Shown: positions 34,461 through 43,831, counted from the stretch's first letter. The stretch: 64,000 nt of DNA from an uncultured Verrucomicrobiae bacterium (GCA_937775205.1 CALKBX010000002.1:62001-126000); one strand, 5' to 3'. Numbers and translations are program-made. The notes: generated by a model from the sequence alone, not told the origin.

Positions 34461-34524
34461 GGACTCGCAATCTCGTCCCTCCAATGGAGAGGCGCGTTAT
34501 CTGGAGGGACGAGCTTGCGAGTCC
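34461..34524. repeat. Long palindrome at the cmk/pyrD convergent junction
   Basis: Arms of 23 bases at 34461-34483 and 34502-34524 (GGACTCGCAATCTCGTCCC type) match at 22 of 23 positions around an 18-base centre. The right half encodes the last residues of PyrD (DSQARPSR) and its stop codon. It probably also works as a bidirectional terminator for the two converging genes. Confidence 0.85.
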
Positions 34525-35606
34525 GCCGAACCCACCACATCCGAAAGCAATCGCACGCCTTCCTTTTCCATCCGCGCTTTTAGCCCGCGGACGATGTTGC
34601 CGGCGATGGATGGCCCTTCGTACACGAGGCTGGTGTACACTTGCACGAGGCTGGCTCCGGCGGTTATTTTTTCCCACGCATCGACCGCTGTGAAAATTCC
34701 GCCCACGCCAATGATGGGGAGCTTGCCGTTGGTGTGTTTGAAAATGTGGGAGATGATTTCCGTGCTGCGCGTGCGCAACGGCGCGCCACTGAGGCCGCCG
34801 GTTTCGGCGTAAATTTTTTTGCACTGCGAGTCATTTGAAGATGGCCGTTCGATGGTGGTATTCGTGGCCACGATGCCGGCGAGGGAATGGGTGGTGGCGA
34901 GGTCGAGCACATCGTCGATGGCATCGGTCGAAAGATCGGGCGCGATTTTTATCAAGAGCGGCACCTCAGCATTCACCGTGCGGAGCATTTTCAAAATTTG
35001 ATCCAACGCACTTTTGTCCTGCAGCTTGCGCAAGTTGGGCGTGTTTGGCGAGCTGACGTTGACCACAAAAAAATCCGCCAAACCCTGCAGTGAGCCAAAC
35101 GAAAACGCATAATCTTCCGCCGCTTCCTTCAACGGCGTCACCTTCGATTTGCCGAGGTTGATGCCAATCGGATGCGTCGGCCATTGTTCGCGTGCGCGCC
35201 AGTCGCGCAGTGATTCGGCCATCGCCTCGGCGCCCGGATTGTTGAAGCCCATTCGATTAACCAGCGCGCGGTCCGCCACGGCGCGAAACATCCGGGGCGT
35301 GTCGTTGCCCGTTTGCGCGTGGCGCGTCACGCCGCCCAGTTCGGCAAAGCCGAATCCGAGCCGCTCCCACATCGGCACGGCGGCGGCGGCTTTGTCCATC
35401 CCGGCGGCGAGCCCGACGGGATTGGGAAATTTCAACCCGCCAAAATTGACCGGCAAATCCGGCGCGCCATAGAGGGCATCGGCCAGCATCGGCAGCGCGG
35501 GCAGGCGTGCGGACATCGAAAGCCCCCGCAAAACGCGGTTGTGAACGGCCTCCGAATCCTGCAAAAACAGTAGCGGCCGGAGGCAATGTCGGTAAAGCGA
35601 ACCCAT
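34497..35606 (-). CDS. pyrD: Dihydroorotate dehydrogenase (quinone), class 2
   Basis: A 369-residue class 2 DHODH. The membrane-associated N-terminal helices (LYRHCLRPLLFLQDSEAVHN) are present, then FPNPVGLAAGMDKAAAAV, FGFAELGGVTRHAQTGND, NRMGFNNPGAEAM, HPIGINLGKSKVTP, FFVVNVSSPNTPNLRKLQ with the catalytic Ser, LLIKIAPDLS, and GVGGIFTAVDAWEKITAGAS for FMN phosphate binding. It oxidises dihydroorotate to orotate with quinone as acceptor. The C-terminal tail after about residue 358 is encoded by a palindromic repeat and is not conserved family sequence. Confidence 0.96.
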   Translation of the reverse strand: MGSLYRHCLRPLLFLQDSEAVHNRVLRGLSMSARLPALPMLADALYGAPDLPVNFGGLKFPNPVGLAAGMDKAAAAVPMWERLGFGFAELGGVTRHAQTGNDTPRMFRAVADRALVNRMGFNNPGAEAMAESLRDWRAREQWPTHPIGINLGKSKVTPLKEAAEDYAFSFGSLQGLADFFVVNVSSPNTPNLRKLQDKSALDQILKMLRTVNAEVPLLIKIAPDLSTDAIDDVLDLATTHSLAGIVATNTTIERPSSNDSQCKKIYAETGGLSGAPLRTRSTEIISHIFKHTNGKLPIIGVGGIFTAVDAWEKITAGASLVQVYTSLVYEGPSIAGNIVRGLKARMEKEGVRLLSDVVGSADSQARPSR

Positions 35607-35690
35607 CGGCTGGAGATTTAGCGGGGCAACGGGGGTGGTGTCGAGAATGCTTTCGAAATGATGTCAAATCTAAATCTAACAAAAAGTTAA

Positions 35691-36110
<420 letters not shown>

Positions 36111-36499
36111 ATCTTCGAGCGAGTCTTCTTTGCTTCATTGAGTTTGGCGAGCAACCTAAGTTTTTATAATGAGTATTTTTATACCAAACATTTGCGTTGA
36201 AGTTGCGCTGTCCGTGGCTGTGTCAAGCCTGAAGGCGGCGTGTGAACAAGGCGTGAACAAAAGATAATAGCTTGGCGTGGTAACCGATGTGTCTATCGCA
36301 TACACATTGCGCCGCGTCCCAGCAAACCGAGCAGCAATGTTCATTGCCGGGAAGTGGTGTCGAGAGATGGAGCGAGACACAAAGGGTGATTTGCCACCCG
36401 CCCGCAAGGGCAACCCAACCGGGCCTTTGGGCCCACGCCGACATTGAGTCGGCACTGTGAACGAACAATTTAATTCTAACATTTAGCGATGAAACAAAA
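36111..36499 (+). promoter_or_regulatory. glnB-dnaA intergenic region with possible promoter and DnaA boxes
   Basis: This 389-base gap has no gene. TATAAT at 36165-36170 is a candidate -10, with TTGGCG 15 bases upstream as a weak -35. TGTGAACAA (36241-36249), CGTGAACAA (36252-36260) and TGTGAACGA (36456-36464) resemble DnaA boxes read on the minus strand (TTGTTCACA). Two adjacent hairpins, GGGCC-TTTG-GGCCC (from 36421) and GCCGAC-ATTGA-GTCGGC (36437-36453), lie before dnaA. It may be the dnaA autoregulatory region; an origin is possible but the box density is low. Confidence 0.4.
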
Positions 36500-37843
36500 A
36501 TGATGCAGGCTACTGTCGAAAAAATCTGGACCAAAACAACGAAGCAAATCCGAACTCTGCTCAACACCGAGACCTACAATTTGTGGTTCTCTTCGGTGCA
36601 ACCGGTTTCCCTCAACCAATCTTCCATCACCCTCGAGGTGCCCAACGAATTCTCGGAGGTGTGGTTGAAGGACAACTATCTTGAGCTGCTACAGGATGCC
36701 CTCGCCCAAGCCAGTGGGCGTAAACTCAACATCAAATTCAAAGTGGCAGCCGTCGGCAATGGTGCTGCGTCCGCGCCGGCCAAGGCACGAAAGCCCGCCC
36801 CGCGCAAGGCCACCGATGGCAACTTGATGTTCAACCCGCGCAACACGTTTGAAACATTCGTGGTGGGCAACAACAACAGCTTCGCCCACGCCGCCGCGAT
36901 GGCGGTGGCGCAGCAGCCGGGCAAGGCGTACAACCCGCTCTTCCTTTATGGCGGCACCGGCCTTGGCAAGACGCACTTGTTGCACGCCATTGGCCAGCAC
37001 GTGGTCGGCTCCAAGAAGGCGGCCAAGGTGTCGTATGTTTCCTCCGAAAAATTCACTAATGAATATATCGCCGCCATTCAGGACAATCAGCTGGTGAAGT
37101 TCCGCAAAAAATATCGGCAGACCGATGTGCTGCTGATTGATGACATTCAGTTTCTCGCCGGCAAGGAGCGCATTCAGGAGGAATTTTTTCACACCTTCAA
37201 CGCGCTACACGAAGCCCACAAACAACTTGTGCTCACTTGCGACCGGCCGGCCAGTGAAATTAAAAACCTCGAGCATCGTCTCGTGAGCCGTTTCGAGTGG
37301 GGCTTGGTCACCGACCTCCAGCCTCCCGATGTGGAAACCCGCCTCGCCATTTTGCGCAACAAGGTGAAGAGCATGGGCGTGGAAATTCCCGAGGACGTAT
37401 TGACCTTCCTCGCCAATCGCATCCGAACCAACATCCGCCGCCTCGAGGGCGCGCTGATTCGCGTGGCATCTTACGCGCATCTCACCGGCAAGGAGCTGAC
37501 CAATGATGTGGTGGAAAATCTGCTACGCGAAATCCTGCAGGAAGAAGGCCGACACACTATCACCATGGAAGTCATCCAGAAAAAGGTGGTTGAGAAATTT
37601 GACCTGCGCATGGCCGACATGACCAGCAAACGTCGGCCGGAGAACATTGCGTTCCCGCGCCAGATTGCGATGTACCTTTCGCGCCAGCTCACCGAGCACT
37701 CGCTCAGCGCCATCGGCGAAGCCTTTGGCGGGCGCGACCACGGTACCGTGTTGCACGCGTGCCGGTTGGTGAAAGACCGAATGGAGATCGACGCCAACGT
37801 GCGCCAGACGGTTCACTACTTAGAGAAGCAACTGCTTCGATAG
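36500..37843 (+). CDS. dnaA: Chromosomal replication initiator protein DnaA
   Basis: A 447-residue DnaA of normal length. Domain I is at about 1-85 (VEKIWTKTTKQIRTLLNTETYNLWF), followed by a basic linker (KARKPAPRKATDGN). The AAA+ domain begins LMFNPRNTFETFVVGNNNSFAHAAA, has GGTGLGKT near 151, VLLIDDIQFLAGKERIQEEFFH as Walker B, and VSRFEWGLVTDLQPPD. Domain IV includes FGGRDHGTVLHACRLV, the DnaA-box reader. It opens the origin and regulates its own gene. No dnaN or recF follows; the gene is single and ended by a strong terminator. Confidence 0.98.
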   Translation: MMQATVEKIWTKTTKQIRTLLNTETYNLWFSSVQPVSLNQSSITLEVPNEFSEVWLKDNYLELLQDALAQASGRKLNIKFKVAAVGNGAASAPAKARKPAPRKATDGNLMFNPRNTFETFVVGNNNSFAHAAAMAVAQQPGKAYNPLFLYGGTGLGKTHLLHAIGQHVVGSKKAAKVSYVSSEKFTNEYIAAIQDNQLVKFRKKYRQTDVLLIDDIQFLAGKERIQEEFFHTFNALHEAHKQLVLTCDRPASEIKNLEHRLVSRFEWGLVTDLQPPDVETRLAILRNKVKSMGVEIPEDVLTFLANRIRTNIRRLEGALIRVASYAHLTGKELTNDVVENLLREILQEEGRHTITMEVIQKKVVEKFDLRMADMTSKRRPENIAFPRQIAMYLSRQLTEHSLSAIGEAFGGRDHGTVLHACRLVKDRMEIDANVRQTVHYLEKQLLR

Positions 37844-37865
37844 CAGTCAAAAAAATCAAAGAAGG

Positions 37866-37892
37866 AGGGCTGAGGCAACTCAGCCCTTTTTC
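37866..37892 (+). terminator. Rho-independent terminator of dnaA
   Basis: AGGGCTGAG-GCAA-CTCAGCCCT makes a perfect 9-bp stem with a 4-base loop, followed by TTTTT. It starts 23 bases after the dnaA stop and overlaps the 3' end of the convergent aminotransferase gene. Confidence 0.9.
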
Positions 37893-39064
37893 GTGTTTGC
37901 CGTAAATCGCGCCATGCGTTCCATCGCGGTTTCGATTTGTTCCAAACCGGCGGCGAAGCAACAGCGCAGAAAGCCCTCGCCGCTGTCGCCAAAGGCGTTG
38001 CCTGGAACGGCGGCCACGTTTTCGGCTTCCAGTAATTGCGCGGCAAAAGTTTTTGAATCCAACCCCGTGGATTGAACGCTGGGAAAGGCGTAAAACGAGC
38101 CGCGCGGCAAATGGCATTCCAGCCCCATCGTGTTGAGCGCGTTCACCATCACATTACGGCGCTGGCGATAGGCCTCGCGCATTTCGCCCATCGGCGCGTC
38201 GCCATTGCGCAGCGCCTCCAATGCGGCTTCCTGGCTGGGGAGGCTGGCGCACAGCATCGAGTACTGATGAATGCGCGTCATCGCGCCCACCAATTCAGCG
38301 GGCCCGCAGGCGTAGCCGATGCGGAAACCCGTCATCGCGTAGGCCTTGGAGAAGCCGTGCAAGAAAATCGTACGTTCACGCAAGCCGGGAAAGTTGGCGA
38401 TGGTGGCGTGTTCGCCCTCGAAGGTGAGTTCGGCGTAAATTTCATCGGTGATCACGATGAGGTTGTGCTTCACGGCGAGGTCGGCGATGGCCTGCAATTC
38501 GGCGCGCGTCATGGTGCCGCCGGTTGGGTTCGTGGGAAAATTGAGCATTAACACTCGGCTCTTTTCCGTGATGGCGGCGGCGATGGCGGCGGCGGTGACG
38601 CTGAATTTTTCCTCGGCCCGGCAGGCGACCGGCACGGGTACGCCGTGGGTGAGCGCGATGCTCGGCGAATAGCTCACGTAACACGGCTCGTGATAAATCA
38701 CCTCGTCGCCGGGATTGATGAGCGCGCGCAGGGCGAGGTCGAGCGCTTCGCTGACGCCGACGGTGACGAGGATTTCCCGCTCGGGATGATATGTCGGGCC
38801 GAAGTGCTGGGCCACGTAGCGGCTGATGGCTTCACGCAATTTCAGCAAACCGAGGTTGGAGGTGTAGCTCGTCTTGCCGCGTTCGAGCGCGAAGATAGCG
38901 GCTTCACGGATGTGCCACGGGGTGGTGAAATCCGGTTCGCCCACGCCCAGCGAAATGACTTCCGGTCGTCCCTGCACTAGTTCGAAAAATTCACGAATGC
39001 CCGAAGGCGGCAACGCGCGTACGTGGCCGGCAACTTGATTTTCAATGGGCGTGGATTTTGACAT
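37880..39064 (-). CDS. Class I/II aminotransferase (aspartate aminotransferase-like)
   Basis: A 394-residue fold-type I PLP enzyme. EVISLGVGEPDFTTPWHIREAA, GKTSYTSNLGLLKLREAI, ILVTVGVSEALDLALRALI, LMLNFPTNPTGGTMTRAEL (Asn of NPTG), IVITDEIYAELTFEGEH, and FLHGFSKAYAMTGFRIGYACG with the PLP lysine are all present. It probably transaminates aspartate, aromatic or branched substrates; the exact one is not decidable. Its 3' end overlaps the dnaA terminator on the other strand. clpX lies upstream on the same strand with about 35 bases between. Confidence 0.92.
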   Translation of the reverse strand: MSKSTPIENQVAGHVRALPPSGIREFFELVQGRPEVISLGVGEPDFTTPWHIREAAIFALERGKTSYTSNLGLLKLREAISRYVAQHFGPTYHPEREILVTVGVSEALDLALRALINPGDEVIYHEPCYVSYSPSIALTHGVPVPVACRAEEKFSVTAAAIAAAITEKSRVLMLNFPTNPTGGTMTRAELQAIADLAVKHNLIVITDEIYAELTFEGEHATIANFPGLRERTIFLHGFSKAYAMTGFRIGYACGPAELVGAMTRIHQYSMLCASLPSQEAALEALRNGDAPMGEMREAYRQRRNVMVNALNTMGLECHLPRGSFYAFPSVQSTGLDSKTFAAQLLEAENVAAVPGNAFGDSGEGFLRCCFAAGLEQIETAMERMARFTANTKKG

Positions 39065-39100
39065 GCAAAAAACCCCTGCGCACTCGGCAACAGCGGAGAA

Positions 39101-40369
39101 TTAGGCGGCGGCCTGTTTGGGTTTGCGGCGGATGATCGGCTTGGATTTGCCTTGCACCGCGCCGCGGGTGATTTTGATGCCCTCGATGTCGTTGCTGCCG
39201 GGAATTTCGTACATCAGATCGAGCATCAATCGCTCAAGCAATCCGCGCAGCGCACGCGCGCCGGTGCCTTTATTAATGGCTTGCGCGGCGAGTTCGTGCA
39301 GCGCATCGCGGGTGAAATCTAAGTCCACGCCCTCGAGCCATAACAGTTTTTGGTATTGCTTGATGAGCGCGCTTTTGGTGTCGGACAGAATTTCTACGAG
39401 TTGGTTCTCGGTCAATTCTTCCAGCACGGAAATCATCGGGAGTCGGCCAATAAACTCGGGGATGAAACCGAACTTCAACAAATCTTCCGGTTCCACGTGC
39501 TTCACCGCCTCGCGTCCATCGGCTACGGCCTCGGCTTGTTCTTCCATCGCGCCGAAGCCGAGCACGTGATTGCCGAGCCGGCGTTGGATGACTTTGTCGA
39601 GATCCACAAACGCGCCGCCGCATAGGAAGAGCACGTTGCGGGTGTCCACACGGATGTATTCCTGCTGTGGATGTTTGCGGCCGCCTTGCGGGGGCACGCT
39701 GCACACGGTGCCTTCAAGAATTTTCAGGAGCGCCTGTTGCACGCCTTCGCCGGAGACATCGCGGGTGATGGAAACGTTCTCGGTGCGGCGGGTGATTTTA
39801 TCAATCTCGTCGATGTAAATAATCCCCATCTCGGCGCGTTTCACATCGAAGTCGGCGGCTTGCAAAAGGCGCAGGATGATGTTCTCCACATCCTCGCCCA
39901 CGTAACCCGCCTCGGTGAGGGTGGTGGCGTCGGCGATGGCGAAGGGCACGTCGAGAATGCCGGCGAGCGTGCGCGCGAGCAGCGTCTTGCCCGTGCCGGT
40001 GGAGCCGATGAGCATGATGTTGGTCTTCTCAATCTCCACCCCCGCGTGCGGGCCGTCATCGTCCTTCGCCGCCTCGGCTTCGTGCATGATGCGCTTGTAA
40101 TGATTGTGCACCGCGACGGCCAATGTTTTTTTGGCTTCATCCTGCCCGATGCAGTGGAGATCCAGCTCAGCTTTGATTTCGGCGGGCTGTAGGATGTTGA
40201 GCTGGGGCGCGGGTTGCGATTTGTCGTTGGCAAACTCTTTGTCGAGAACGGTCTTGAAGGTCTCAACGCAGTTGTCGCAGATGTACACGCCGGGGCCGGA
40301 CACCAGTTTGCGGACTTCCGCGTGGCTTTTGCCACAGAAACTGCAGAGGGTGATTTGGCGTCGGGCCAT
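39101..40369 (-). CDS. clpX: ATP-dependent Clp protease ATP-binding subunit ClpX
   Basis: A 422-residue ClpX. The N-terminal zinc domain has Cys9, Cys12, Cys31 and Cys34 ([16 protein letters not shown]). The AAA+ module has [35 protein letters not shown], and [17 protein letters not shown]. The pore loop region ([11 protein letters not shown]) and RPLMISVLEE-like sensor region are intact, and the C-terminal [22 protein letters not shown] is typical. With ClpP it unfolds and degrades tagged proteins. It starts two bases after the clpP stop. Confidence 0.97.
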   Translation of the reverse strand: MARRQITLCSFCGKSHAEVRKLVSGPGVYICDNCVETFKTVLDKEFANDKSQPAPQLNILQPAEIKAELDLHCIGQDEAKKTLAVAVHNHYKRIMHEAEAAKDDDGPHAGVEIEKTNIMLIGSTGTGKTLLARTLAGILDVPFAIADATTLTEAGYVGEDVENIILRLLQAADFDVKRAEMGIIYIDEIDKITRRTENVSITRDVSGEGVQQALLKILEGTVCSVPPQGGRKHPQQEYIRVDTRNVLFLCGGAFVDLDKVIQRRLGNHVLGFGAMEEQAEAVADGREAVKHVEPEDLLKFGFIPEFIGRLPMISVLEELTENQLVEILSDTKSALIKQYQKLLWLEGVDLDFTRDALHELAAQAINKGTGARALRGLLERLMLDLMYEIPGSNDIEGIKITRGAVQGKSKPIIRRKPKQAAA

Positions 40370-40371
40370 GG

Positions 40372-41022
40372 TTATTTATCGTTCATGGAGGATTTGTCCG
40401 GCAGGTTGGGCACGTCCTTGCGGGAAGCGACCACTTCATCGACGAGCCCGAAATCTTGAGCTTCCTCGGCGCTCAAAAAGTTGTCGCGCTCACAGGCTTC
40501 GAAAACTTCGTCGTAGGATTTGCCGGTGTGTTTGGCGAGAATGTTGGTGAGGGTTTTCTTGAGGACAAGCATATGCTTGACCTGAATTTCCATATCCGTG
40601 GCTTGCCCCTGCGCGCCGCCGAGCACTTGGTGAATCATAATGTTCGCGTTGGGCAGTGCGAAGCGTTTGCCTTTGGTGCCCCCGGCGAGGAGCACGGCGC
40701 CCATGCTCGCGGCTTGGCCGATGCAGTAGGTGTTCACGTCGCAAGTGAGAAACTGCATCGTGTCATAAATCGCGAGGCCGGCGGTGACGTGGCCGCCGGG
40801 CGAGTTGATGTACACGTGGATGTCCTTCTTGGGGTCGGTCATTTGCAGAAAAAGCATCTGCGCGATGACCACGTTGGAGACGTTGTCATCAATGCCCGTG
40901 CCCAGGAAGATGATTCGATCGACCAGCAGGCGGGAGTAAATGTCGTATCCCCGCTCGCCGCGGCTGGTTTGTTCCACCACGTGGGGAACCAAATAGTTGT
41001 TTTGTATTGTGTCGTTCGTCAT
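40372..41022 (-). CDS. clpP: ATP-dependent Clp protease proteolytic subunit ClpP
   Basis: A 216-residue Clp[21 protein letters not shown] and [18 protein letters not shown] are standard, [18 protein letters not shown] holds nucleophile Ser106, and [19 protein letters not shown] holds His131; the Asp follows in the [16 protein letters not shown] region segment. The protein forms double heptamers that degrade substrates fed by ClpX, whose gene starts two bases downstream. Confidence 0.97.
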   Translation of the reverse strand: MTNDTIQNNYLVPHVVEQTSRGERGYDIYSRLLVDRIIFLGTGIDDNVSNVVIAQMLFLQMTDPKKDIHVYINSPGGHVTAGLAIYDTMQFLTCDVNTYCIGQAASMGAVLLAGGTKGKRFALPNANIMIHQVLGGAQGQATDMEIQVKHMLVLKKTLTNILAKHTGKSYDEVFEACERDNFLSAEEAQDFGLVDEVVASRKDVPNLPDKSSMNDK

Positions 41023-41091
41023 GCCAAAAAGTTTCGGGAGCCTATAATTTCAATTCGCTCGGGTCAATTTCAAAGGGTTCACGGGGATGCC

Positions 41092-41144
41092 TTGGTAGGG
41101 ACATGCTGTGCATGTCCATGGACGCGCGCAGCGCGTCCCTACCG
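41092..41144. repeat. Paired-hairpin palindromic repeat, family 1, copy 1
   Basis: A 53-bp element identical to the one at 45052-45104. The outer stem is GGTAG/CTACC. Inside are GGACATGC-TGT-GCATGTCC and GGACGCGC-GCA-GCGCGTCC, two perfect 8-bp hairpins with 3-base loops separated by AT. On the minus strand it reads CGG TAG GGA into the 3' end of rnc, so the element gives the gene its last Arg codon and stop. Confidence 0.92.
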
Positions 41145-41837
41145 TCCCTGCCCTCCTTGTAGTGCAGCAATGGCGTTGGAGGCGGCGTCGGTTTCGGCGG
41201 CTTTTTTGCTTTTGCCGGTGCCGCGCGCCAGTTCGTTTCCGCAATGCCGCACGGAGCATTCAAATAAACGGTCGTGGTCCGGCCCTTGTGAATCGAGCAA
41301 ACGATACTCGGGCGCGACCGCATTCTTGCTCTGTAAAATTTCCTGCAATTCGCCTTTGGGATTGCCCACGTGGCGGCCAGCGTCCGCGCCTTTGAAGGCT
41401 TCAGCGAATTGGGCGTGGATGAATTTTTTCACTTTCGTGAAACCGCCATCGAGATAAATTGCGCCCACCACCGCCTCGAAGGCATCGGCCAGCGCGGAAG
41501 GACGCTCGCGGCCGCCACTCTTTTCCTCGCCGCGGCTGACCACCAGTTCCGGCCCGATCTTCACCGCCAACGCTTGCTCGGCCAGCGCTTCTTTGTTGAC
41601 CAATCGCGCGCGCGCCTTGGACAGCGTGCCCTCGTCGCGCGTGGGGAACTGGCGAAACAGCTCCGCGCTAATCACCAGTTGCAGCACCGCATCGCCCAGA
41701 AATTCCAGCCGTTGATTGTTTTGGAGCGACTCACTTTTCTCGTGGCTCACCGAGGGATGCGTCAGCGCCAGCTCCAGCAGTGCGGCGTCTTTGAAGGTGT
41801 ACCCCAAGCGTTTTTGAAATGGACCCCGGCTGGCCAT
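41139..41837 (-). CDS. rnc: Ribonuclease III
   Basis: A 232-residue RNase III. The catalytic domain has NQRLEFLGDAVLQLVIS near residue 42, the RNase III signature, and ALADAFEAVVGAIYLDGGF near 115 with the second acidic site. The dsRNA-binding domain is at about 158-226 (NPKGELQEILQSKNAVAPEYRLL, GTGKSKKAAETDAASNAIAAL). It processes rRNA precursors and other double-stranded RNA. The final residues GGQGR and the TAG stop come from a palindromic repeat. A zinc-ribbon protein gene ends three bases upstream of its start. Confidence 0.96.
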   Translation of the reverse strand: MASRGPFQKRLGYTFKDAALLELALTHPSVSHEKSESLQNNQRLEFLGDAVLQLVISAELFRQFPTRDEGTLSKARARLVNKEALAEQALAVKIGPELVVSRGEEKSGGRERPSALADAFEAVVGAIYLDGGFTKVKKFIHAQFAEAFKGADAGRHVGNPKGELQEILQSKNAVAPEYRLLDSQGPDHDRLFECSVRHCGNELARGTGKSKKAAETDAASNAIAALQGGQGR

Positions 41838-41840
41838 ACG

Positions 41841-42440
41841 TCACGGGGCGGTTTCAGCCTCTTCAGTTTGGGGGGCTTCCGTGGCTTCCGGTTCAGGTTC
41901 CACGGTCACTGGCGGCCATTCCTCGCCGGCCACCGGCAAGCCGTGCTCCAGCAGCGCGGCCACTTCGATTTGCACCTGCTCCAATTCCTCCATCTTCAAA
42001 TCCGGATCGGGGATGGTAAACAGATCGCCGGATTTCGGTTGTTCATAAACAAACACGCGCCCGTCCGCTTCGCGCAGTTGTTCTTTCACTTTAAGAATCC
42101 GTTTGCGTTCGAGCATCACCGCGAGAATGTAGCTCGCCTCGCGCCAGCGCGTATCGCCGGTTTCCAGCAACTTGCGCAGCAAACTTTCTGCGGTGTCCTT
42201 TTGGATCGCCTCGGGCGGTGCGTCGGGCGGTGCCTCGTACGTGCCCTGCCAATGGGAGATGAACCCTTTTCGCTCCGCCGCGCCCTCGCCTTGTTGCGCC
42301 CAGCACGCGTGGCAAATATCGTGCCGAAGATATTCGTGAATCTCGTGGGCCAACACCGTGTGATAGCCCGCCCCATCCTCAAACGCCTGTTCGCACAAAT
42401 GGCACTGATGCCCGCGTGATTGAATATTCCAGTCGCTCAA
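41841..42440 (-). CDS. Uncharacterised protein with two CxxC pairs, upstream of rnc
   Basis: The start is taken at the TTG at 42440 (SDWNIQSRGHQCHLCEQAF), because further upstream the frame runs through a palindromic repeat and the added residues are repeat-derived. The 199-residue product has CHLCEQAF and, after HTVLAHEIHEYLRHD, ICHACWAQQ, so two CxxC pairs form a probable zinc ribbon. The middle is helical (ESLLRKLLETGDTRWREASYILAVMLERK) and the tail is acidic and Pro/Glu rich (EPEPEATEAPQTEEAETAP). It ends three bases before rnc, suggesting cotranscription. I do not recognise the family. Confidence 0.6.
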   Translation of the reverse strand: MSDWNIQSRGHQCHLCEQAFEDGAGYHTVLAHEIHEYLRHDICHACWAQQGEGAAERKGFISHWQGTYEAPPDAPPEAIQKDTAESLLRKLLETGDTRWREASYILAVMLERKRILKVKEQLREADGRVFVYEQPKSGDLFTIPDPDLKMEELEQVQIEVAALLEHGLPVAGEEWPPVTVEPEPEATEAPQTEEAETAP

Positions 42441-42520
42441 AATAATTCCCTGCGCGGCTAATGAACCATTGTGAAGACACGCAATCAACGCCGACTTGTT
42501 CGCAGTCGCGACGCAATTCC

Positions 42521-42644
42521 GGGAGGGCGAGGCTCCTGCCGAGCCGAGGCGCGCGTAGCGCGTCCGGGTGGATGAAAATGGGCGGGTGGAAAAACGAAAG
42601 GCCACCTCCGGCGGCCTTCGGCTCAGCAGGAGCTTCGCCCTCCC
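42521..42644. repeat. Large inverted repeat (GGGAGGGCGAGGCTCC type)
   Basis: Arms of 25 bases at 42521-42545 and 42620-42644 are inverted copies with two differences. Between them, GGCGCGC-GTA-GCGCGTCC gives another hairpin with a 3-base loop, like that in the 41092 element. It lies between the gene ending at 42662 and the zinc-ribbon gene, both on the minus strand. Confidence 0.8.
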
Positions 42645-42661
42645 GACAGGGCGCGGGTCGA

Positions 42662-43522
42662 TTATTTCTCCTTCGCTGTTTTGATTTCCACCCAGCGATC
42701 TTCGTACTTTGGCTTATTGGTTTTGCCATCGCGCGTGGTGAGCGTGGCGCTTTCGGGAAGGAGGTACACGATGTTCTCATCAATCACACAACGCAGCGGA
42801 GAATCGAGGGCGTTGAGGACTTCGGTAATCACATTGAGGGAGGATTGGTTTTTCAAACCTTTGGCCCAGTGGCGAATCCGTACATTGTCCGGGCTCGATC
42901 GTGCGGGCTGCCGTGCATTGGTATGGCGCGGGTTGATTTTCGGAATGCCACCATCGGGAAAATTCGGATTTGGATTTGGCCTAGGATTGCCGCCGATCAA
43001 AAGAGGGAAGCCGGTGGCGGGATCCACCAGTGAGAGCCTCGTGACGGGGTCGACTTGGAAGCGGGGTCTGCCAGGTCTCAACGGAAGTCCGGTGTTAGGA
43101 TCGATGTTCGCCGGTTCCTCTCCAAATTCCTGCCTGGGCGGCACCAGTTGTAATCTGGCTTCCTTTGCATTGACCGCCGGATTGGCCGCCGGATCACGGA
43201 ACACTATGGGCACAAGATTCTCGCCCATGAGTTTCAGGTTTATTGCATTCATGACTTGAATCACTTCGGCAACAGTAAAACTGCTGAGGTTATCAATCCG
43301 TTTGTGAATCGCCTCATCGAGCTTTCGTTCAGTGGCTTTGCCGGCGAGGGTGGTTTCGCGGCGGTTGATGAGGGTGCGATCAAGCCGCCAGGTTTGGCCA
43401 GTGGTGGTGTCGAGCTTCACATTCATCAACGTGCCGTCGTTTTGAATAAAACTGCGAAACTGAAACCGCGGCTCGGCGGCTTGTAATGCCACGGTCATCA
43501 ACAGGAGTGAGAGCGTTTTCAT
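42662..43522 (-). CDS. Secreted protein with STN/secretin-like segments, function unknown
   Basis: The start at 43522 (MKTLSLLLMTVALQAAEPRFQ) gives a signal peptide; a much longer open frame upstream is a shadow of the plus-strand gene. The 286-residue product has IDNLSSFTVAEVIQVMNAINLKL near 90 and SLNVITEVLNALDSPLRCVIDENIVYLLP near 235, two segments that resemble the short secretin/TonB N-terminal (STN) fold. Between them is a Pro/Asn-rich repeat region (FRDPAANPAVNAKE, DPNTGLPLRPGRPRFQVDP, DPATGFPLLIGGNPRPNPN). No secretin pore domain is present. The role is unknown. Confidence 0.6.
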   Translation of the reverse strand: MKTLSLLLMTVALQAAEPRFQFRSFIQNDGTLMNVKLDTTTGQTWRLDRTLINRRETTLAGKATERKLDEAIHKRIDNLSSFTVAEVIQVMNAINLKLMGENLVPIVFRDPAANPAVNAKEARLQLVPPRQEFGEEPANIDPNTGLPLRPGRPRFQVDPVTRLSLVDPATGFPLLIGGNPRPNPNPNFPDGGIPKINPRHTNARQPARSSPDNVRIRHWAKGLKNQSSLNVITEVLNALDSPLRCVIDENIVYLLPESATLTTRDGKTNKPKYEDRWVEIKTAKEK

Positions 43523-43641
43523 TCCGATTAAAATAACCACAAGCACGGCTGGACGCAAACGGAAAATGGCAACTTGAAATTTGATCAATAAAATTGAACC
43601 TTGGGACACCGCTTGTCCCACCTGTCCGTTACCTTGTTTGC

Positions 43642-43800
43642 ATGATGAAGAACGCGATGTTGTTTCCTTTGGTGCCCGCTGGATTGGTTTTGGTCGGCGG
43701 GGCGTTGTTGTTGGTTGGGCCGTGGCCGGTTGGGCTGCCAGTGTTGGTGGCCGGCACGGGCGAGTTGATCGGATCGCTCTGGCGCGTGGCGCGGGATTGA
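43642..43800 (+). CDS. Small hydrophobic protein
   Basis: A 52-residue product starting MMKNAMLFPLVPAGLVLVGGA. It has two membrane-spanning stretches with a GPWPVGLPVLV turn and a short basic end (SLWRVARD). A hairpin (TGGGACA/TGTCCCA, 43602-43620) lies just upstream. The stop is 31 bases before the sugar dehydrogenase start. Coding status rests on composition and position only, and I recognise no family. Confidence 0.4.
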   Translation: MMKNAMLFPLVPAGLVLVGGALLLVGPWPVGLPVLVAGTGELIGSLWRVARD

Positions 43801-43831
43801 CAAGCCCGACGCATCCGCCAGAATCGCGGCG

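Noticed and set aside
36111-36499. Definite chromosomal origin
   Set aside because: Only three imperfect boxes and no AT-rich unwinding block clearly next to them; listed only as a possibility.
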